NCBI GenBank assembly: GCA_903921785.1
Contig: CAIXRH010000038.1
Span: 1 to 57,301 of the forward strand
DNA: 57,301 nucleotides
Reading direction: 5' to 3'
Source of the DNA: an uncultured Pseudomonadota bacterium
GTDB taxonomy: Bacteria > Myxococcota_A > UBA796 > SXON01
Part shown: piece after piece, positions 1 through 8,631 of the stretch
How the letters are laid out: every line of letters begins with the position of its first letter
Numbering within the stretch: position 1 is the first letter of the stretch
The notes under the pieces: model-generated
Databases searched by the model: none
Seen by the model: only the letters and a program-made list of their open reading frames with translations
What the model was told of the DNA's origin: nothing
Translations under genes and position numbers: made by a program

Positions 1-2
1 CC

Positions 3-548
3 GTCGCGGCAGCGTCGGACGCGGCGGCCGCGCCCGTCGGGCCGCTCGCCGCCCCGCCTCCCGCCGCACCCCCGCCCGCACCGGCCGCGGACCCCGACCT
101 CCTCCGGCGTCTGCTCCGCGCGAAAGATCGGATGGACGCCGCTTCTCAGGAAGCGTGGCCCGTCTCGAGGCTCGCCAGGGTGAGCGGGGTGTCGACGGCG
201 CACTTCGCCCGTTCGTTTCGCGACGCGTTCGGCCTCCCGCCGCATCGGTACCTCCTGACGCGGCGTGTCGAGCGCGCGGTCGCGCTGCTGCGCGACACCG
301 ACCTCCCGATCACGGACATCGCCGCCGTCACCGGCTGGCGGAGCCTCGGTACGTTCGGGCGTACCTTTCGTGACGTCGCGGGGGCCAGCCCGGGGGAGGT
401 CCGCGCGCGGGAGCGGGCCGAACCCCAGGAGCTCGCGGCGATCCCCTCGTGCTTCCTGCGAGCCGCCCACCGCCCCGATCTCACGATCGCAGTTTCGGAG
501 AAGCGACGGCAGGCCCGGGACGGTACATCGGAACCAGACCCGGAGTGA
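3..548 (+). CDS. AraC-family transcriptional regulator (5' end probably outside the window)
   Basis: DNA-binding regulator with the two helix-turn-helix motifs of the AraC family: the first around VSRLARVSGVSTAHFARSF, the second around ITDIAAVTGWRSLGTFGRTF. The frame is open to the first base of the window. The segment before the first ATG (position 132) already reads like the start of an AraC domain (LLRRLLRAKDRMD), preceded by an Ala/Pro-rich stretch, and contains no ATG, GTG or TTG, so the true start is probably upstream of the window. The C-terminal tail (IPSCFLRAAHRP) is typical of AraC regulators paired with VOC proteins. The stop codon lies within a few bases of the VOC gene start, so the two are probably co-translated and this protein may control the operon. 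Ligand unknown. Confidence 0.85.
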   Translation, partial: VAAASDAAAAPVGPLAAPPPAAPPPAPAADPDLLRRLLRAKDRMDAASQEAWPVSRLARVSGVSTAHFARSFRDAFGLPPHRYLLTRRVERAVALLRDTDLPITDIAAVTGWRSLGTFGRTFRDVAGASPGEVRARERAEPQELAAIPSCFLRAAHRPDLTIAVSEKRRQARDGTSEPDPE

Positions 549-550
549 AC

Positions 551-964
551 GTGAGTCAAGGTGTAGGTGTGGCGGGAATCTACGTGCGCGACCAGGAAGA
601 GGCGCGGGCGTTCTACATGGAGAAGGTGGGCTTCGTCGTCCACACGGACGTGAAGAACGGCCCGTTCCGGTGGCTGACGGTGCAGCACCCCGACCAGCCG
701 GACTTCCAGCTCGGCCTCGCCCTGCCCGGGTCGCCGGTGCACGACGCGGCCACCGCCGAGGCGCTGCAGGCGCTGGTCGCCAAGGGCGCGATGCCCCCGC
801 TGGTTTTGATGGTGGAGGACTGTCGCGCCGCCTACGCCCGCATGCGCGCGGCGGGCGTGGAGTTCACCCAGGAGCCGGTCGAGCGCTTCGGGACGGTGGA
901 CGCGGGGTTCCGCGACCCGTCGGGCAACGGCTGGAAGATGATCGGCCTCCGGAGGCGCCCATGA
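551..964 (+). CDS. VOC-family (glyoxalase/bleomycin-resistance-like) protein
   Basis: 137-residue protein of the vicinal-oxygen-chelate fold: N-terminal VAGIYVRDQEEARAFYMEKV, central beta strands, and a C-terminal FRDPSGNGWKMIG strand typical of the family. Such proteins are metal-dependent lyases, dioxygenases or binding proteins; the substrate cannot be told here. Start chosen at GTG 551 because GGAG lies 5 nt upstream; GTG 545, which overlaps the AraC stop as GTGA, is the alternative. The stop overlaps the next ATG as ATGA. Coupling to an AraC regulator suggests an inducible detoxification or binding role (inference). Confidence 0.85.
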   Translation: MSQGVGVAGIYVRDQEEARAFYMEKVGFVVHTDVKNGPFRWLTVQHPDQPDFQLGLALPGSPVHDAATAEALQALVAKGAMPPLVLMVEDCRAAYARMRAAGVEFTQEPVERFGTVDAGFRDPSGNGWKMIGLRRRP

Positions 965-1155
965 CCGCCGGCATCCGCGTCGCCCACCGGTGGCTGTCCG
1001 CGGCGTTCACGCTCGCGGTGATCGCCAACCTCGTTGCCATCGCCGTCGGCAGCACCGCCACCTGGGTGGGCTTCCTTGCCCTCGTCCCGCTGATCCCGCT
1101 GTTGTTCACCGGAATCTACCTCTTCGTCCTCCCTTACCTCCCCAAGCGGAGCTGA
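961..1155 (+). CDS. small membrane protein, two transmembrane segments
   Basis: 64-residue protein with two hydrophobic helices (about residues 10-30 and 34-58) and a short basic C-terminus (LPKRS). No recognised domain. Its ATG overlaps the stop codon of the VOC gene (ATGA), so it is translated as part of the AraC-VOC unit. It ends 3 nt before the next gene. It could be a membrane anchor or partner of the VOC protein, but nothing in the sequence proves this. Confidence 0.75.
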   Translation: MTAGIRVAHRWLSAAFTLAVIANLVAIAVGSTATWVGFLALVPLIPLLFTGIYLFVLPYLPKRS

Positions 1156-1158
1156 CCC

Positions 1159-1623
1159 ATGGCCTACGCCGTCGACTTCGACACTGTCTCCACCACGGGC
1201 CTCGAGACCTCGCCGGTCGCCGCCGCCCTCGCCGGTCTTCGTGCGAACGAAGCGAGGTACTTCCAGAACAAGTACGCCCACCGGTTCGTGGTCGAGGCCG
1301 CCGCCGAGGCGGCCGCCACGGTGGAGTGGGTGCACCGCATCCTCCAGACCGAGCGGAAGCTCACCATCGCGTCCCGGCCGTTGGAGGCCACCGCGTTCCA
1401 GGTGGAGAACTTGCGGATCGCCTACGTCTTCTACGAGAGCGGGCTCTCGATCAACGTGATGTACGCGGTGGACGACTCGAAGAAGCGCGCGGTCGGCTTC
1501 AAGCTCTCCGACGGCATGGGGGTGCCCGAGGAGCTGGCCGCGAAGTTCAAGTTCGCCCGCCAGAAGTCCAAGCTGGCGGGGACGATCCGGGGCTCGTTCT
1601 TCGTGATCAAGGGGACGTACTGA
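1159..1623 (+). CDS. hypothetical protein, 154 aa
   Basis: Not recognised. Soluble, mixed alpha/beta composition, no signal peptide or membrane segment; the C-terminal half is Lys-rich (KFKFARQKSKLAG). The ATG lies 3 nt after the preceding membrane-protein stop, so it is probably the fourth gene of the AraC-VOC operon. Normal codon use for the window suggests a genuine gene. Confidence 0.7.
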   Translation: MAYAVDFDTVSTTGLETSPVAAALAGLRANEARYFQNKYAHRFVVEAAAEAAATVEWVHRILQTERKLTIASRPLEATAFQVENLRIAYVFYESGLSINVMYAVDDSKKRAVGFKLSDGMGVPEELAAKFKFARQKSKLAGTIRGSFFVIKGTY

Positions 1624-1646
1624 GCCACCGGCGGCCACCCCCGCCC

Positions 1647-1707
1647 GCCCCGCCATTCTCGCCGAGCGCGGCACCTCGACCACCAACGAAGCCGGCCGGG
1701 CAGGACG
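1647..1707 (+). repeat. dispersed intergenic repeat, copy a
   Basis: Core CGCCATTCTCGCCG followed by GCGGCACCTCGACCACC. The same element recurs at 4369, 13301 and, in short form, 54751, always in the same orientation and always between genes. Here it sits between two convergent genes, in a 151-bp gap. Function unknown: possibly a REP-like element or a regulatory site. Confidence 0.6.
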
Positions 1708-1774
1708 GTGAGGCGCCGCATACCCTTGGCGTACTCCTCGTCTCTGTCCGGCCGGAAGGCCCGATGAACCTTCG

Positions 1775-3007
1775 TTACCAGGCCTTGTGCCAGTCCCAGA
1801 AGGAGTCCGCCCAGGTCGCCTGGCCGTTGCCGGACGACACGCGCGGCTGGGGCTGAGACCACTCGGTGGGCCGGCCGGTCTGACCGCCGGTCACGAGGCT
1901 GCCGACGAAGTCGCCCTTGGCGTAGACCTTGTCGATCTGGTGGCGGATGTCCGCGATGTCCGCGGCGGTGACCACGCCGTTGCTTGTCGCCTTGTAGAAC
2001 TGCACGGTGACGCGCACGGGGAAGCGGGTGTCACGCTCGATCGGCAGGTCGTGGAACTCGGTGAAGGGGCCCTCAGCCTCGCCGTGGCTGACGACGGCCA
2101 TCTCCACGTCGCTGCGGGCCGCGGACTTCTCCTCCATCATCGGCGCCGAAGCCGCGGGCGCGTCGTCGTACCCGCCGCCGCCGTAGCCCCAGCCGTCGTA
2201 CCAGTGGCTCTCGGGCTCCTTGTACTTCAGCGGCACCTGGATGAGCAGCACCACGTCGAGGCCGGAGTCGGCGGAGATGCTGTCGACGTCGACGCCCTGC
2301 TCCTTCGCCCACTGGGTCACGCGCTCGGCCTCGAAGGGGGCGCGGGCGCCGTTGTCGTTGAAGAACAGCGGCTGGCTGAGGTAGCCGCCGGCGTTCTCCA
2401 CCACCTGCATGCTGGTGCCTTCGCGGGTGGCCATGATGGCGAGGTCTGCGGGGTTCCCCGGGGAGGACTGGTAGTTGTAGATGACCGGGGTGAAGGTGGC
2501 TTCGCCGCGCTCGGGGATGGGGAGGAAGCAGGCCTGGGCGCTCACGAGCACGTAGTCGTCACGGGTAGCGCGGAGGCTGGAGCGGCGGCCGGACCAGCTG
2601 CCGGGGTCGTGCATGTAGTCGCGGGGGCGGTCGAGCACGTCGGCGAGGGACGTGGTGCGCAGGCGCACGCCGTCTTCGTTGCCGGTGCGGAGCCAGAATT
2701 CGTCGGCGCGCACGTCGGCGGTCTTGTCGGAGAAGTTGTCGAAGCGGATGACGGGCATCGGGTGGAGGGCGCCGCTGGGGTCGCGCACGCCGATGGTCAT
2801 GTCGGAGATGTTCGGCCCGACGGAGCTGCCCTTGCTGCGGCCCGTGTCTTCCCAGGTGACGTTGACGACGTTGAGCCCCTCGCGGGCCACGAGCCGCTGC
2901 ACGTCGTTGTTCCACACCATCTGCTCGACGTTGCTGATGGTGCTGTAGAAGCGGTCCTGCCAACCGGCGTGGGCGGGGGTGCTGAGGAGGCTGAGGGCGA
3001 GGATCAT
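1775..3007 (-). CDS. secreted protein of unknown function
   Basis: 410-residue exported protein. Start placed at ATG 3007, which has GGAG 5 nt upstream and begins a short signal peptide ending at AHA before GWQDRF. An in-frame ATG at 3076 would add 23 residues with a basic n-region but has no ribosome site. The mature part has many Asp/Asn-rich strands, and a Gly/Tyr-rich segment (WYDGWGYGGGGYDD) around residue 270 that may be a flexible linker. No domain recognised. Probably periplasmic or extracellular (inference). It converges on the hypothetical gene ending at 1623. Confidence 0.75.
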   Translation of the reverse strand: MILALSLLSTPAHAGWQDRFYSTISNVEQMVWNNDVQRLVAREGLNVVNVTWEDTGRSKGSSVGPNISDMTIGVRDPSGALHPMPVIRFDNFSDKTADVRADEFWLRTGNEDGVRLRTTSLADVLDRPRDYMHDPGSWSGRRSSLRATRDDYVLVSAQACFLPIPERGEATFTPVIYNYQSSPGNPADLAIMATREGTSMQVVENAGGYLSQPLFFNDNGARAPFEAERVTQWAKEQGVDVDSISADSGLDVVLLIQVPLKYKEPESHWYDGWGYGGGGYDDAPAASAPMMEEKSAARSDVEMAVVSHGEAEGPFTEFHDLPIERDTRFPVRVTVQFYKATSNGVVTAADIADIRHQIDKVYAKGDFVGSLVTGGQTGRPTEWSQPQPRVSSGNGQATWADSFWDWHKAW

Positions 3008-3146
3008 CGTGGCTCCGAGGGTTCGCGGCGACAACGGCGCGCTCCGACGGGGCTTACACGGGTCCGTGAATTTCATTCGACGTGAGAAGGGGGCGGGACC
3101 TTCAGCCTCACGTTCGCCGAGCCGCGGCCGATCCTGGGGTGTGTAC

Positions 3147-4271
3147 GTGCCCTCCGTCTCGCGTCCGCCGTGGTGGCTCCGCCTATGGCGCCGGTTTGTC
3201 GGTCACGATCCGGCAACGTACGCGCCGGAGCCGGTGCGGGTGAAGTGGCGCCCGCCGCGCCCGACGGACCCGGTGGTGATCCCGCCACCGAGCGCGCTCA
3301 GGGGCCCGTCCGAGGGAGTGCTCCGTGTCGTCGCCCCGGTCGCGCTCACTCGGGTGCGAGGACCCTGGGAGCTCGGCGAGGTCCCTCCCGGGGCGGAACC
3401 CGAGGCGGTGCGCTTCGCGGTCGTGGGACGGCTTTGGTACATGGTGTCTGAAGCGCCGCAGGAAGAACGTGGGTTCCTGGAGCGACTCGCGCGGGACGTG
3501 GAGGCGTCCACCTGGAGCTTCCCGCTGTTCCCGGACGCTTCGTTGCGGCTGGACCGGTTCCTTCGCAGCGGCGACCCGAGCGTCACCACCGTGGCGACGA
3601 TCGTCCGCGACGAACCCGAGCTGGTGCGCCGGGTCTGGGAGGCCGCCAGCGGCGCGGCGTATGGTCGGCGCACGGTCCGGACGCTCGACGAGGCGGTGGT
3701 GCGCCTGGGCCTGGACGCGGTGTGGCGCGTGGCCATGGGGGCCTGTGTGCATTCGCCCGTCTTCCGCATCCCGGCGTTCCTGGAGCAGTGCAATGAGCTT
3801 CGTTCGCTGAGCCCGATGATCGCGGCCGTCGCGGATCGCCTCGCGCCCGGGGGCGACGCGTGGCTCGCCGGGCTGCTCCACGACGTCGGCCGCCTCTTCG
3901 TCTACCGGGCCGCTGCCGGAAAGGCCAAGGTCGTGGCGGATCGGTCGCGGATCGAGGCGGTCGCCCAACGCCTGGCTCCCGGGCTCGGCATGTTGGTGAC
4001 GGCGAACTGGGGGCTGCCCGCGGGCGTCGTTCAGGCGCTGGCGTGGCTCCCGGATCCCCAACGAGCGCCGTTCGAAACACGGGAAACCGCGATCGCACTG
4101 AAGGCGGCGGTCGTGGCGGTCTACCAGGTCGCCGGCGAGCGGCGGGGGGTAGATCACGGCGCGTTGGAGGTGCTCCGGCGGCTGCCCACGCGGGCGTTCA
4201 CGCCGGAACGGGCGTTGGCCGAAGCGGAGAGCGTCTGGAACGAGGCCCACCCGGTGCGACGGGCGAGCTGA
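3147..4271 (+). CDS. HDOD-domain signalling protein
   Basis: 374 residues. The N-terminal third is basic and Pro-rich; the C-terminal two thirds match an HDOD (HD-related output) domain, with helical repeats, LRLDRFLRSGDPSVTTVATI, and an HD-like LLHDVGRLFVYRAA motif. HDOD proteins act in signal transduction, often as non-enzymatic HD relatives linked to chemotaxis, motility or cyclic-dinucleotide signalling. Start: GTG 3147 with a weak G-rich site 7 nt upstream; GTG 3141 is an alternative. It is transcribed divergently from the secreted protein at 3007 across 139 bp. Confidence 0.8.
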   Translation: MPSVSRPPWWLRLWRRFVGHDPATYAPEPVRVKWRPPRPTDPVVIPPPSALRGPSEGVLRVVAPVALTRVRGPWELGEVPPGAEPEAVRFAVVGRLWYMVSEAPQEERGFLERLARDVEASTWSFPLFPDASLRLDRFLRSGDPSVTTVATIVRDEPELVRRVWEAASGAAYGRRTVRTLDEAVVRLGLDAVWRVAMGACVHSPVFRIPAFLEQCNELRSLSPMIAAVADRLAPGGDAWLAGLLHDVGRLFVYRAAAGKAKVVADRSRIEAVAQRLAPGLGMLVTANWGLPAGVVQALAWLPDPQRAPFETRETAIALKAAVVAVYQVAGERRGVDHGALEVLRRLPTRAFTPERALAEAESVWNEAHPVRRAS

Positions 4272-4368
4272 GCGCGGAGCTCCCGCTTCGTGTCCTTCCC
4301 TCCCGGCCCCCCTACGCCCTCGCGAGCCAGGACCAGCGTCGCGGCGCCGCGGCGGCCCCCGTGTCGCG

Positions 4369-4435
4369 GCGCGCCATTCTCGCCGCTGCGGCTCCTCGAC
4401 CGCCGTGGGCGACCGGGCGGCACGCCGGGCCTGGG
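4369..4435 (+). repeat. dispersed intergenic repeat, copy b
   Basis: Core CGCCATTCTCGCCG, then GCGGCTCCTCGACCGCCG, which shares nearly every base of the second block with copy c at 13301. It lies in the 249-bp gap between the HDOD gene and the hemerythrin-radical SAM gene, about 90 bp before the latter's start. The GCGG...CCGC arms could form a small hairpin. Confidence 0.6.
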
Positions 4436-4520
4436 TCGCCGCTCCGTCATCCCGCTGTGAAGCAGCCCCGGGGCGTCAAACGACCTTTCGGTCCGGCACG
4501 AGGCTTGCAACGCGCGGCGT

Positions 4521-6425
4521 ATGACCCTCCCTGAGCTCGTCGACCACATCCTGTCTGTGCACCACGCGCGCCTCCGCCGGGAGATTCCGCGCTTCACCGC
4601 ACGCATGGCGGAGCTCGGCTCGCCGAAGGCGATCACCGAACCGTGGCGGCAGATGCTGGAGGTCCTCGAGCCTCACCTGGACGTGGAGGAGCGGGTGCTC
4701 TTCCCGATGATCGTGGCGATCGCGGAGGGTCACAACCCGGCCGGGGACGGGCCCGAGGCCGGCATCCACCGGATGCGCTACGAGCACGACGTGTTCGTCA
4801 CCCTGGAGACGTGCGTGCGCGCCGCGGCGAAGCTCCTGGGGGATCAGGAGAACGACCTCCTCGACCTGCTCGACGATCTGGAGACCCACACCAAGCTGGA
4901 AGAGGACGAGCTGTTCCCCAAGGCCATGGCGGCCTGGGAGAAGCTCAACGCGGAGCTTGGCTCCCACGCGCCGACGGCCCCGCCGGTCGCTGCGCCCCAT
5001 CACGCCGCCGCCCACGCCCCGCCGCACTCGGCACCGGGGCCGATCGCCACCGCCTGGGAGGACCCGCCCGGGCTCCGTGTGATCCGCCACACCCGTGGGC
5101 GCTGCCCCACATGCGTCACCGATGTGCCCGGTCGTGTCGTCCGCGACGCCCATGAAGCGCGCCTGGAGAAGCTCTGTCCCACCCACGGTTACAGCGCCCA
5201 GGTGCTCTCCCGCGCTCCGGATGACTGGGAGAAGCTCGACCGCATCTACTTCCGGATGAACGCGGAGAGCTACCCCCAGCGCGACTACATCGTGCGGATG
5301 ACGGAGAAGTGCAACCTCGACTGCCCGATCTGCCTGGCCAAGGCCAACACCGAGTCGACGCCGGACCTCGGCCTTGACCGCCTGAAGGAGCTGCTGGCCG
5401 GGCGCCGCGGCATCAAGATCGACCTGATGGCGGCGGAGCCGACGCTCCGCGAGGACATCGAGGAGTGGGTCCGGACCGTGAAGGCCGCCGGCTGCATCGC
5501 CGCGCTCCACACCAACGGCCTGAAGCTCGCGGATCGGAAGTTTGCCGAGCGGATGAAGGCCGCGGGAGTCGACGAGGTCTTCCTCCAGTTCGACGGCCAG
5601 GACGACGACGCCAACGTGGTGCTCCGCGGGCGCAAGCTCAACAAGGCCCGGATGGCCACGCTCAAGAACCTCCGGGAGCTCGGCATCGCCACCAGCCTCA
5701 TCGTCGTCATCGCGAAGGGGGTGAACGAGGCCGAGGTGAGTCGCACCGTGGAGTTCGCGATGCAGCCGGAGAACCGGTTCATTCGCGAAGTCTTCTTCCT
5801 CGGGCTGCGGATGCTCGGCAGCGCGCGCAAGGCGGTCAACAAGGACGGCTCGTCGCTCGGCGACGCGATGCTGATGCCCGACGAGATCGTGGACCTTCTC
5901 AGCGCGCAGCGCCCGGAGATCACCCGCGAGAACGTCCGGGAGTTCAACGAGCTGTACTTCGCGATGTTGTCCGCCTTCCACGTGAAGAAGTGCCTGTACG
6001 TGCAGCACTACATGATGGTCCGCGCCGACGCGGGCGGTGGCAAGCCGATCAGCGAGTACCTCGACCTCGCGGGGCTCGCGCGCTCGGCGGAGCGCTACGC
6101 CGATATGGTCGACGCCCACCCGGCCGTCGCCCGCGCGGGGCTCCTCGCGTCGATCGCCCGTCATGGGTTGACGCGGAAGACGTTGCCCCTGGTGGCGGAC
6201 TTCGCCCGCCTGGAGCGGCTGTTCGCGTCGGGCATGAACCTCACCGAGGTGCCCGACCGCTTCCTCCTCCTCGGCTTCATCACCGCCTGCGACCCCCACA
6301 ACTTCGACGCCGCGGTGGCGGTGAACTGCGGGAAGGGCGAGCTGAGCTCGGATGGTGGGTTCATCGAGAGCGGCGCGGTGGCGAATGTGTGCCGGGAGGC
6401 GCGGTTCGACGCGGGGGGGACGTAG
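4521..6425 (+). CDS. hemerythrin domain fused to Tes-like radical SAM enzyme
   Basis: 634 residues in two parts. Residues 1-150 form a four-helix hemerythrin-like domain with the expected His/Glu pattern (VDHILSVHHARL, EPHLDVEERVLFP, GIHRMRYEHD, ETHTKLEEDELFP), which would bind a di-iron centre sensing or carrying O2 or NO. A Pro/Ala/His-rich linker (about 150-185) follows. The rest resembles the tetraether-lipid-synthase (Tes, Mj0619) group of radical SAM proteins: an N-terminal cysteine module (C195, C198, C219, H222), the CX3CX2C cluster motif (C264, C268, C271 in KCNLDCPIC), then LQFDGQDDD and LRGRKLNKARM. Tes joins lipid tails through C-C bonds; whether this homologue does so is unknown. 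Monocistronic; it converges on the next gene with only 3 bp between stops. An apparently unusual fusion. Confidence 0.85.
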   Translation: MTLPELVDHILSVHHARLRREIPRFTARMAELGSPKAITEPWRQMLEVLEPHLDVEERVLFPMIVAIAEGHNPAGDGPEAGIHRMRYEHDVFVTLETCVRAAAKLLGDQENDLLDLLDDLETHTKLEEDELFPKAMAAWEKLNAELGSHAPTAPPVAAPHHAAAHAPPHSAPGPIATAWEDPPGLRVIRHTRGRCPTCVTDVPGRVVRDAHEARLEKLCPTHGYSAQVLSRAPDDWEKLDRIYFRMNAESYPQRDYIVRMTEKCNLDCPICLAKANTESTPDLGLDRLKELLAGRRGIKIDLMAAEPTLREDIEEWVRTVKAAGCIAALHTNGLKLADRKFAERMKAAGVDEVFLQFDGQDDDANVVLRGRKLNKARMATLKNLRELGIATSLIVVIAKGVNEAEVSRTVEFAMQPENRFIREVFFLGLRMLGSARKAVNKDGSSLGDAMLMPDEIVDLLSAQRPEITRENVREFNELYFAMLSAFHVKKCLYVQHYMMVRADAGGGKPISEYLDLAGLARSAERYADMVDAHPAVARAGLLASIARHGLTRKTLPLVADFARLERLFASGMNLTEVPDRFLLLGFITACDPHNFDAAVAVNCGKGELSSDGGFIESGAVANVCREARFDAGGT

Positions 6426-6428
6426 GGG

Positions 6429-8567
6429 TCAGGGGGCGTTGTAGATCATCCACCCCTGCCCGCGCGCCGTCGTGTCGTCCCAGGCGCTCAATAGTAGGTC
6501 CTGGGCGCCGTCGCCGTTGAAGTCGAGGGCGTTGGCGATGCCAACCCCTTCAAGTTCCGTGTTTCCGCCGTTGAGGTGGAGGGAAGTGTCCGCCAGGTCG
6601 TAGTCGCCGTGGACGCCAGCGCCGCCCGGAAGGAGGTACAGGGCGGGCCCGAGGGTGCCGGTACGGGTCGTGGAGGCGGTCACGTCCGCGTACCCGTCGC
6701 CCGTGAGCTCGCCCGACACCCCCACCGACTCACCTAGCCGCGCTCCCGGTGTGCTTGCGGCCCACTTCACGTCCGCGAGCGCGAGGATGTCCCCGGAAGC
6801 TGACGGTACGGGGTCTCCGAACACCACTTCCACGATTCCCGCGTCGTCCGCGTACTTCGGCGCGCCGAAGACCGCGTCGGGTCGCCCGTCGCCGTTGACG
6901 TCGGCACCGTCACTCACTGCCGCAAACGCCCCGTCCGTGGGCATGCCCTCCCAGATCAGGTCGGCGCCATCGAGGGACCCCGACGGCACGCGGGTCGAGC
7001 CGCCCATGTAGGTGAACAGCCGGGTTCGGGCTGCGCCCTCTCCGGTGGTGACGTTGTCGGCGACCGCCCAATCCCCCACCCCGTCCCCATCAAAATCCCC
7101 GATCGCCGCCACCTCGTGGCCGCCTTGTGCGTCGACGGTGAGGCCGGTGAGGGTGACGACGTCGGGGGCGTCAGTGTCGCGGGTCCCGGTGGTGCGGTCG
7201 CCGTAGTAGAGGAAGGCGGCACCGCGGCCGCCGTCGTAGGTGGGATCACCGATGGCCCAATCGCCGAGACCGTCGTCATCCACGTCGCCGAGGAGGGCGA
7301 CGCTCAGGCCGAACTCGTCGTCGGCGGAGGGACCCGGGAGGGTGAGGGTGGCGTCCGTGTCGACGAGGCCACCAGCAAGTAGGGCGGCGCCCTGGGTGAA
7401 CAGGTACGCGTTGCCGTCGAACAGGCTCACGACGAGGAGATCGGGAGTGCCGTCCCCGTCGATGTCGCTACCGGCAGAGAGAGCGGTGCCGAACGCCGCA
7501 TTGGCCGTCGTGCCGCGGAGGGCGGCGCCGGTGCTGTCGAGTGGCTGCTCGCCGAGCCGGAGCGTGGGGTCCCCGGCCACAACGCGGATTTCTCCGACCA
7601 GGCCGTTCGCACCGGGCCGGGCGATGACCAGCTCATCGTCGCCGTCGCCGTCGAGGTCGCCCGCGGACGCGACGGTGCGCGCGACGTAGAGCTCGCCGGC
7701 ATCGCCGGTGAAGGTGGCGCTCACATCGTCCGGGCCGGCTTCGCCGGTGGGAATGCCACACGGCACGTCGAGGCCGTCGCAGTCGGCGTCGGCGCCGTCC
7801 TCGCACGCGTCCCAGGCCCCGGGATGTACGGTCTGCTCCCCGTCGTCACAGTCGCCGCCACGCTCGGCGTAGCCGGGAGGAGGGGAGCACACGAGGTAGG
7901 TGACGTCGTCGTCGCCGAACCCATCTTCGTCCCGGTCAAGGTACCAGGTGACCGCGGGGGCGTCGTCCACGGCGCCGTTGCAGTCGTCGTCCACGCCATT
8001 GCAGGTCTCGGTGGCGCCCGGGTTCACCGCGGAGTCTGCGTCGTCGCAGTCGCCGTCGGCGAGGCTCGCGCCGCCGGGGTCGGCGCAGCTGGCGATGGTG
8101 GTGCCGTCGCCGAAGCCGTCGGCGTCGCCGTCGGGGTACCAGTCGAGGGTCGCGACCGTCTCGGGGTCGTCGATCGTGCCGTTGCAATCGTCATCCTGGC
8201 CGTTGCATGCCTCGGGGGCGCCGGGGAAGACATCGGCGTCACCGTCGTCGCAGTCCTTGCTGCTCGGCACCAGCTCACGAGTGGGCGTGCAGGTGACGAA
8301 CGGCTCGCCAGCGCCTGCGCCGTCGCCGTCGGCATCTACGTACCAGGTCGCGTCAGTGAGATCGGCAGCTTCGTCCACCTCTCCATCGCAATCGTCGTCC
8401 ACCTTTTTGCACCGCTCGCCGACCTTGGGCGCGATGGCAACGTCGCGATCGTCGCAGTCGCCGTCCACCTCGGACCAGCCGTCTCCATCTCCGTCGGTGA
8501 GCGCCGCCAGCCGTGTCTCGTAGGTGGCGCGGTCGAACAGGCAGCCGGTGACGAGGAGCAGGAGCAT
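6429..8567 (-). CDS. MopE-type / FG-GAP repeat lipoprotein
   Basis: 712-residue surface lipoprotein. The signal sequence is only MLLLLVTGC, with no Lys/Arg, and Cys9 is the likely lipid-modified residue. Residues about 25-270 hold four MopE-type metal-binding repeats (GDCDD then DDDCNG or similar); the first and last are degenerate. From about 290 to the end are FG-GAP integrin-like repeats (DGDGDDELVIARPG, DIDGDGTPDLLVV, DFDGDGVGDWAVAD, DVNGDGRPDAVFGAP, DFNGDGAQDLLLS), expected to fold as a calcium-binding beta-propeller. Likely exposed on the outer surface. A TACGCG hexamer 7 nt before the ATG may be its -10 element. It lies 64 bp downstream of the ABC permease on the same strand. Confidence 0.9.
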   Translation of the reverse strand: MLLLLVTGCLFDRATYETRLAALTDGDGDGWSEVDGDCDDRDVAIAPKVGERCKKVDDDCDGEVDEAADLTDATWYVDADGDGAGAGEPFVTCTPTRELVPSSKDCDDGDADVFPGAPEACNGQDDDCNGTIDDPETVATLDWYPDGDADGFGDGTTIASCADPGGASLADGDCDDADSAVNPGATETCNGVDDDCNGAVDDAPAVTWYLDRDEDGFGDDDVTYLVCSPPPGYAERGGDCDDGEQTVHPGAWDACEDGADADCDGLDVPCGIPTGEAGPDDVSATFTGDAGELYVARTVASAGDLDGDGDDELVIARPGANGLVGEIRVVAGDPTLRLGEQPLDSTGAALRGTTANAAFGTALSAGSDIDGDGTPDLLVVSLFDGNAYLFTQGAALLAGGLVDTDATLTLPGPSADDEFGLSVALLGDVDDDGLGDWAIGDPTYDGGRGAAFLYYGDRTTGTRDTDAPDVVTLTGLTVDAQGGHEVAAIGDFDGDGVGDWAVADNVTTGEGAARTRLFTYMGGSTRVPSGSLDGADLIWEGMPTDGAFAAVSDGADVNGDGRPDAVFGAPKYADDAGIVEVVFGDPVPSASGDILALADVKWAASTPGARLGESVGVSGELTGDGYADVTASTTRTGTLGPALYLLPGGAGVHGDYDLADTSLHLNGGNTELEGVGIANALDFNGDGAQDLLLSAWDDTTARGQGWMIYNAP

Positions 8568-8631
8568 GTCACGTCGCGTATCGCTTCGAACCGTCGTCTC
8601 GCAAGGGGCCTCAGGAGCAGGTGCCGTTCGC

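Noticed and set aside
7721-8567. Repetitive DCDD/DDDC region considered as a simple-sequence DNA repeat
   Set aside because: It is explained by MopE-type protein repeats in the lipoprotein gene.
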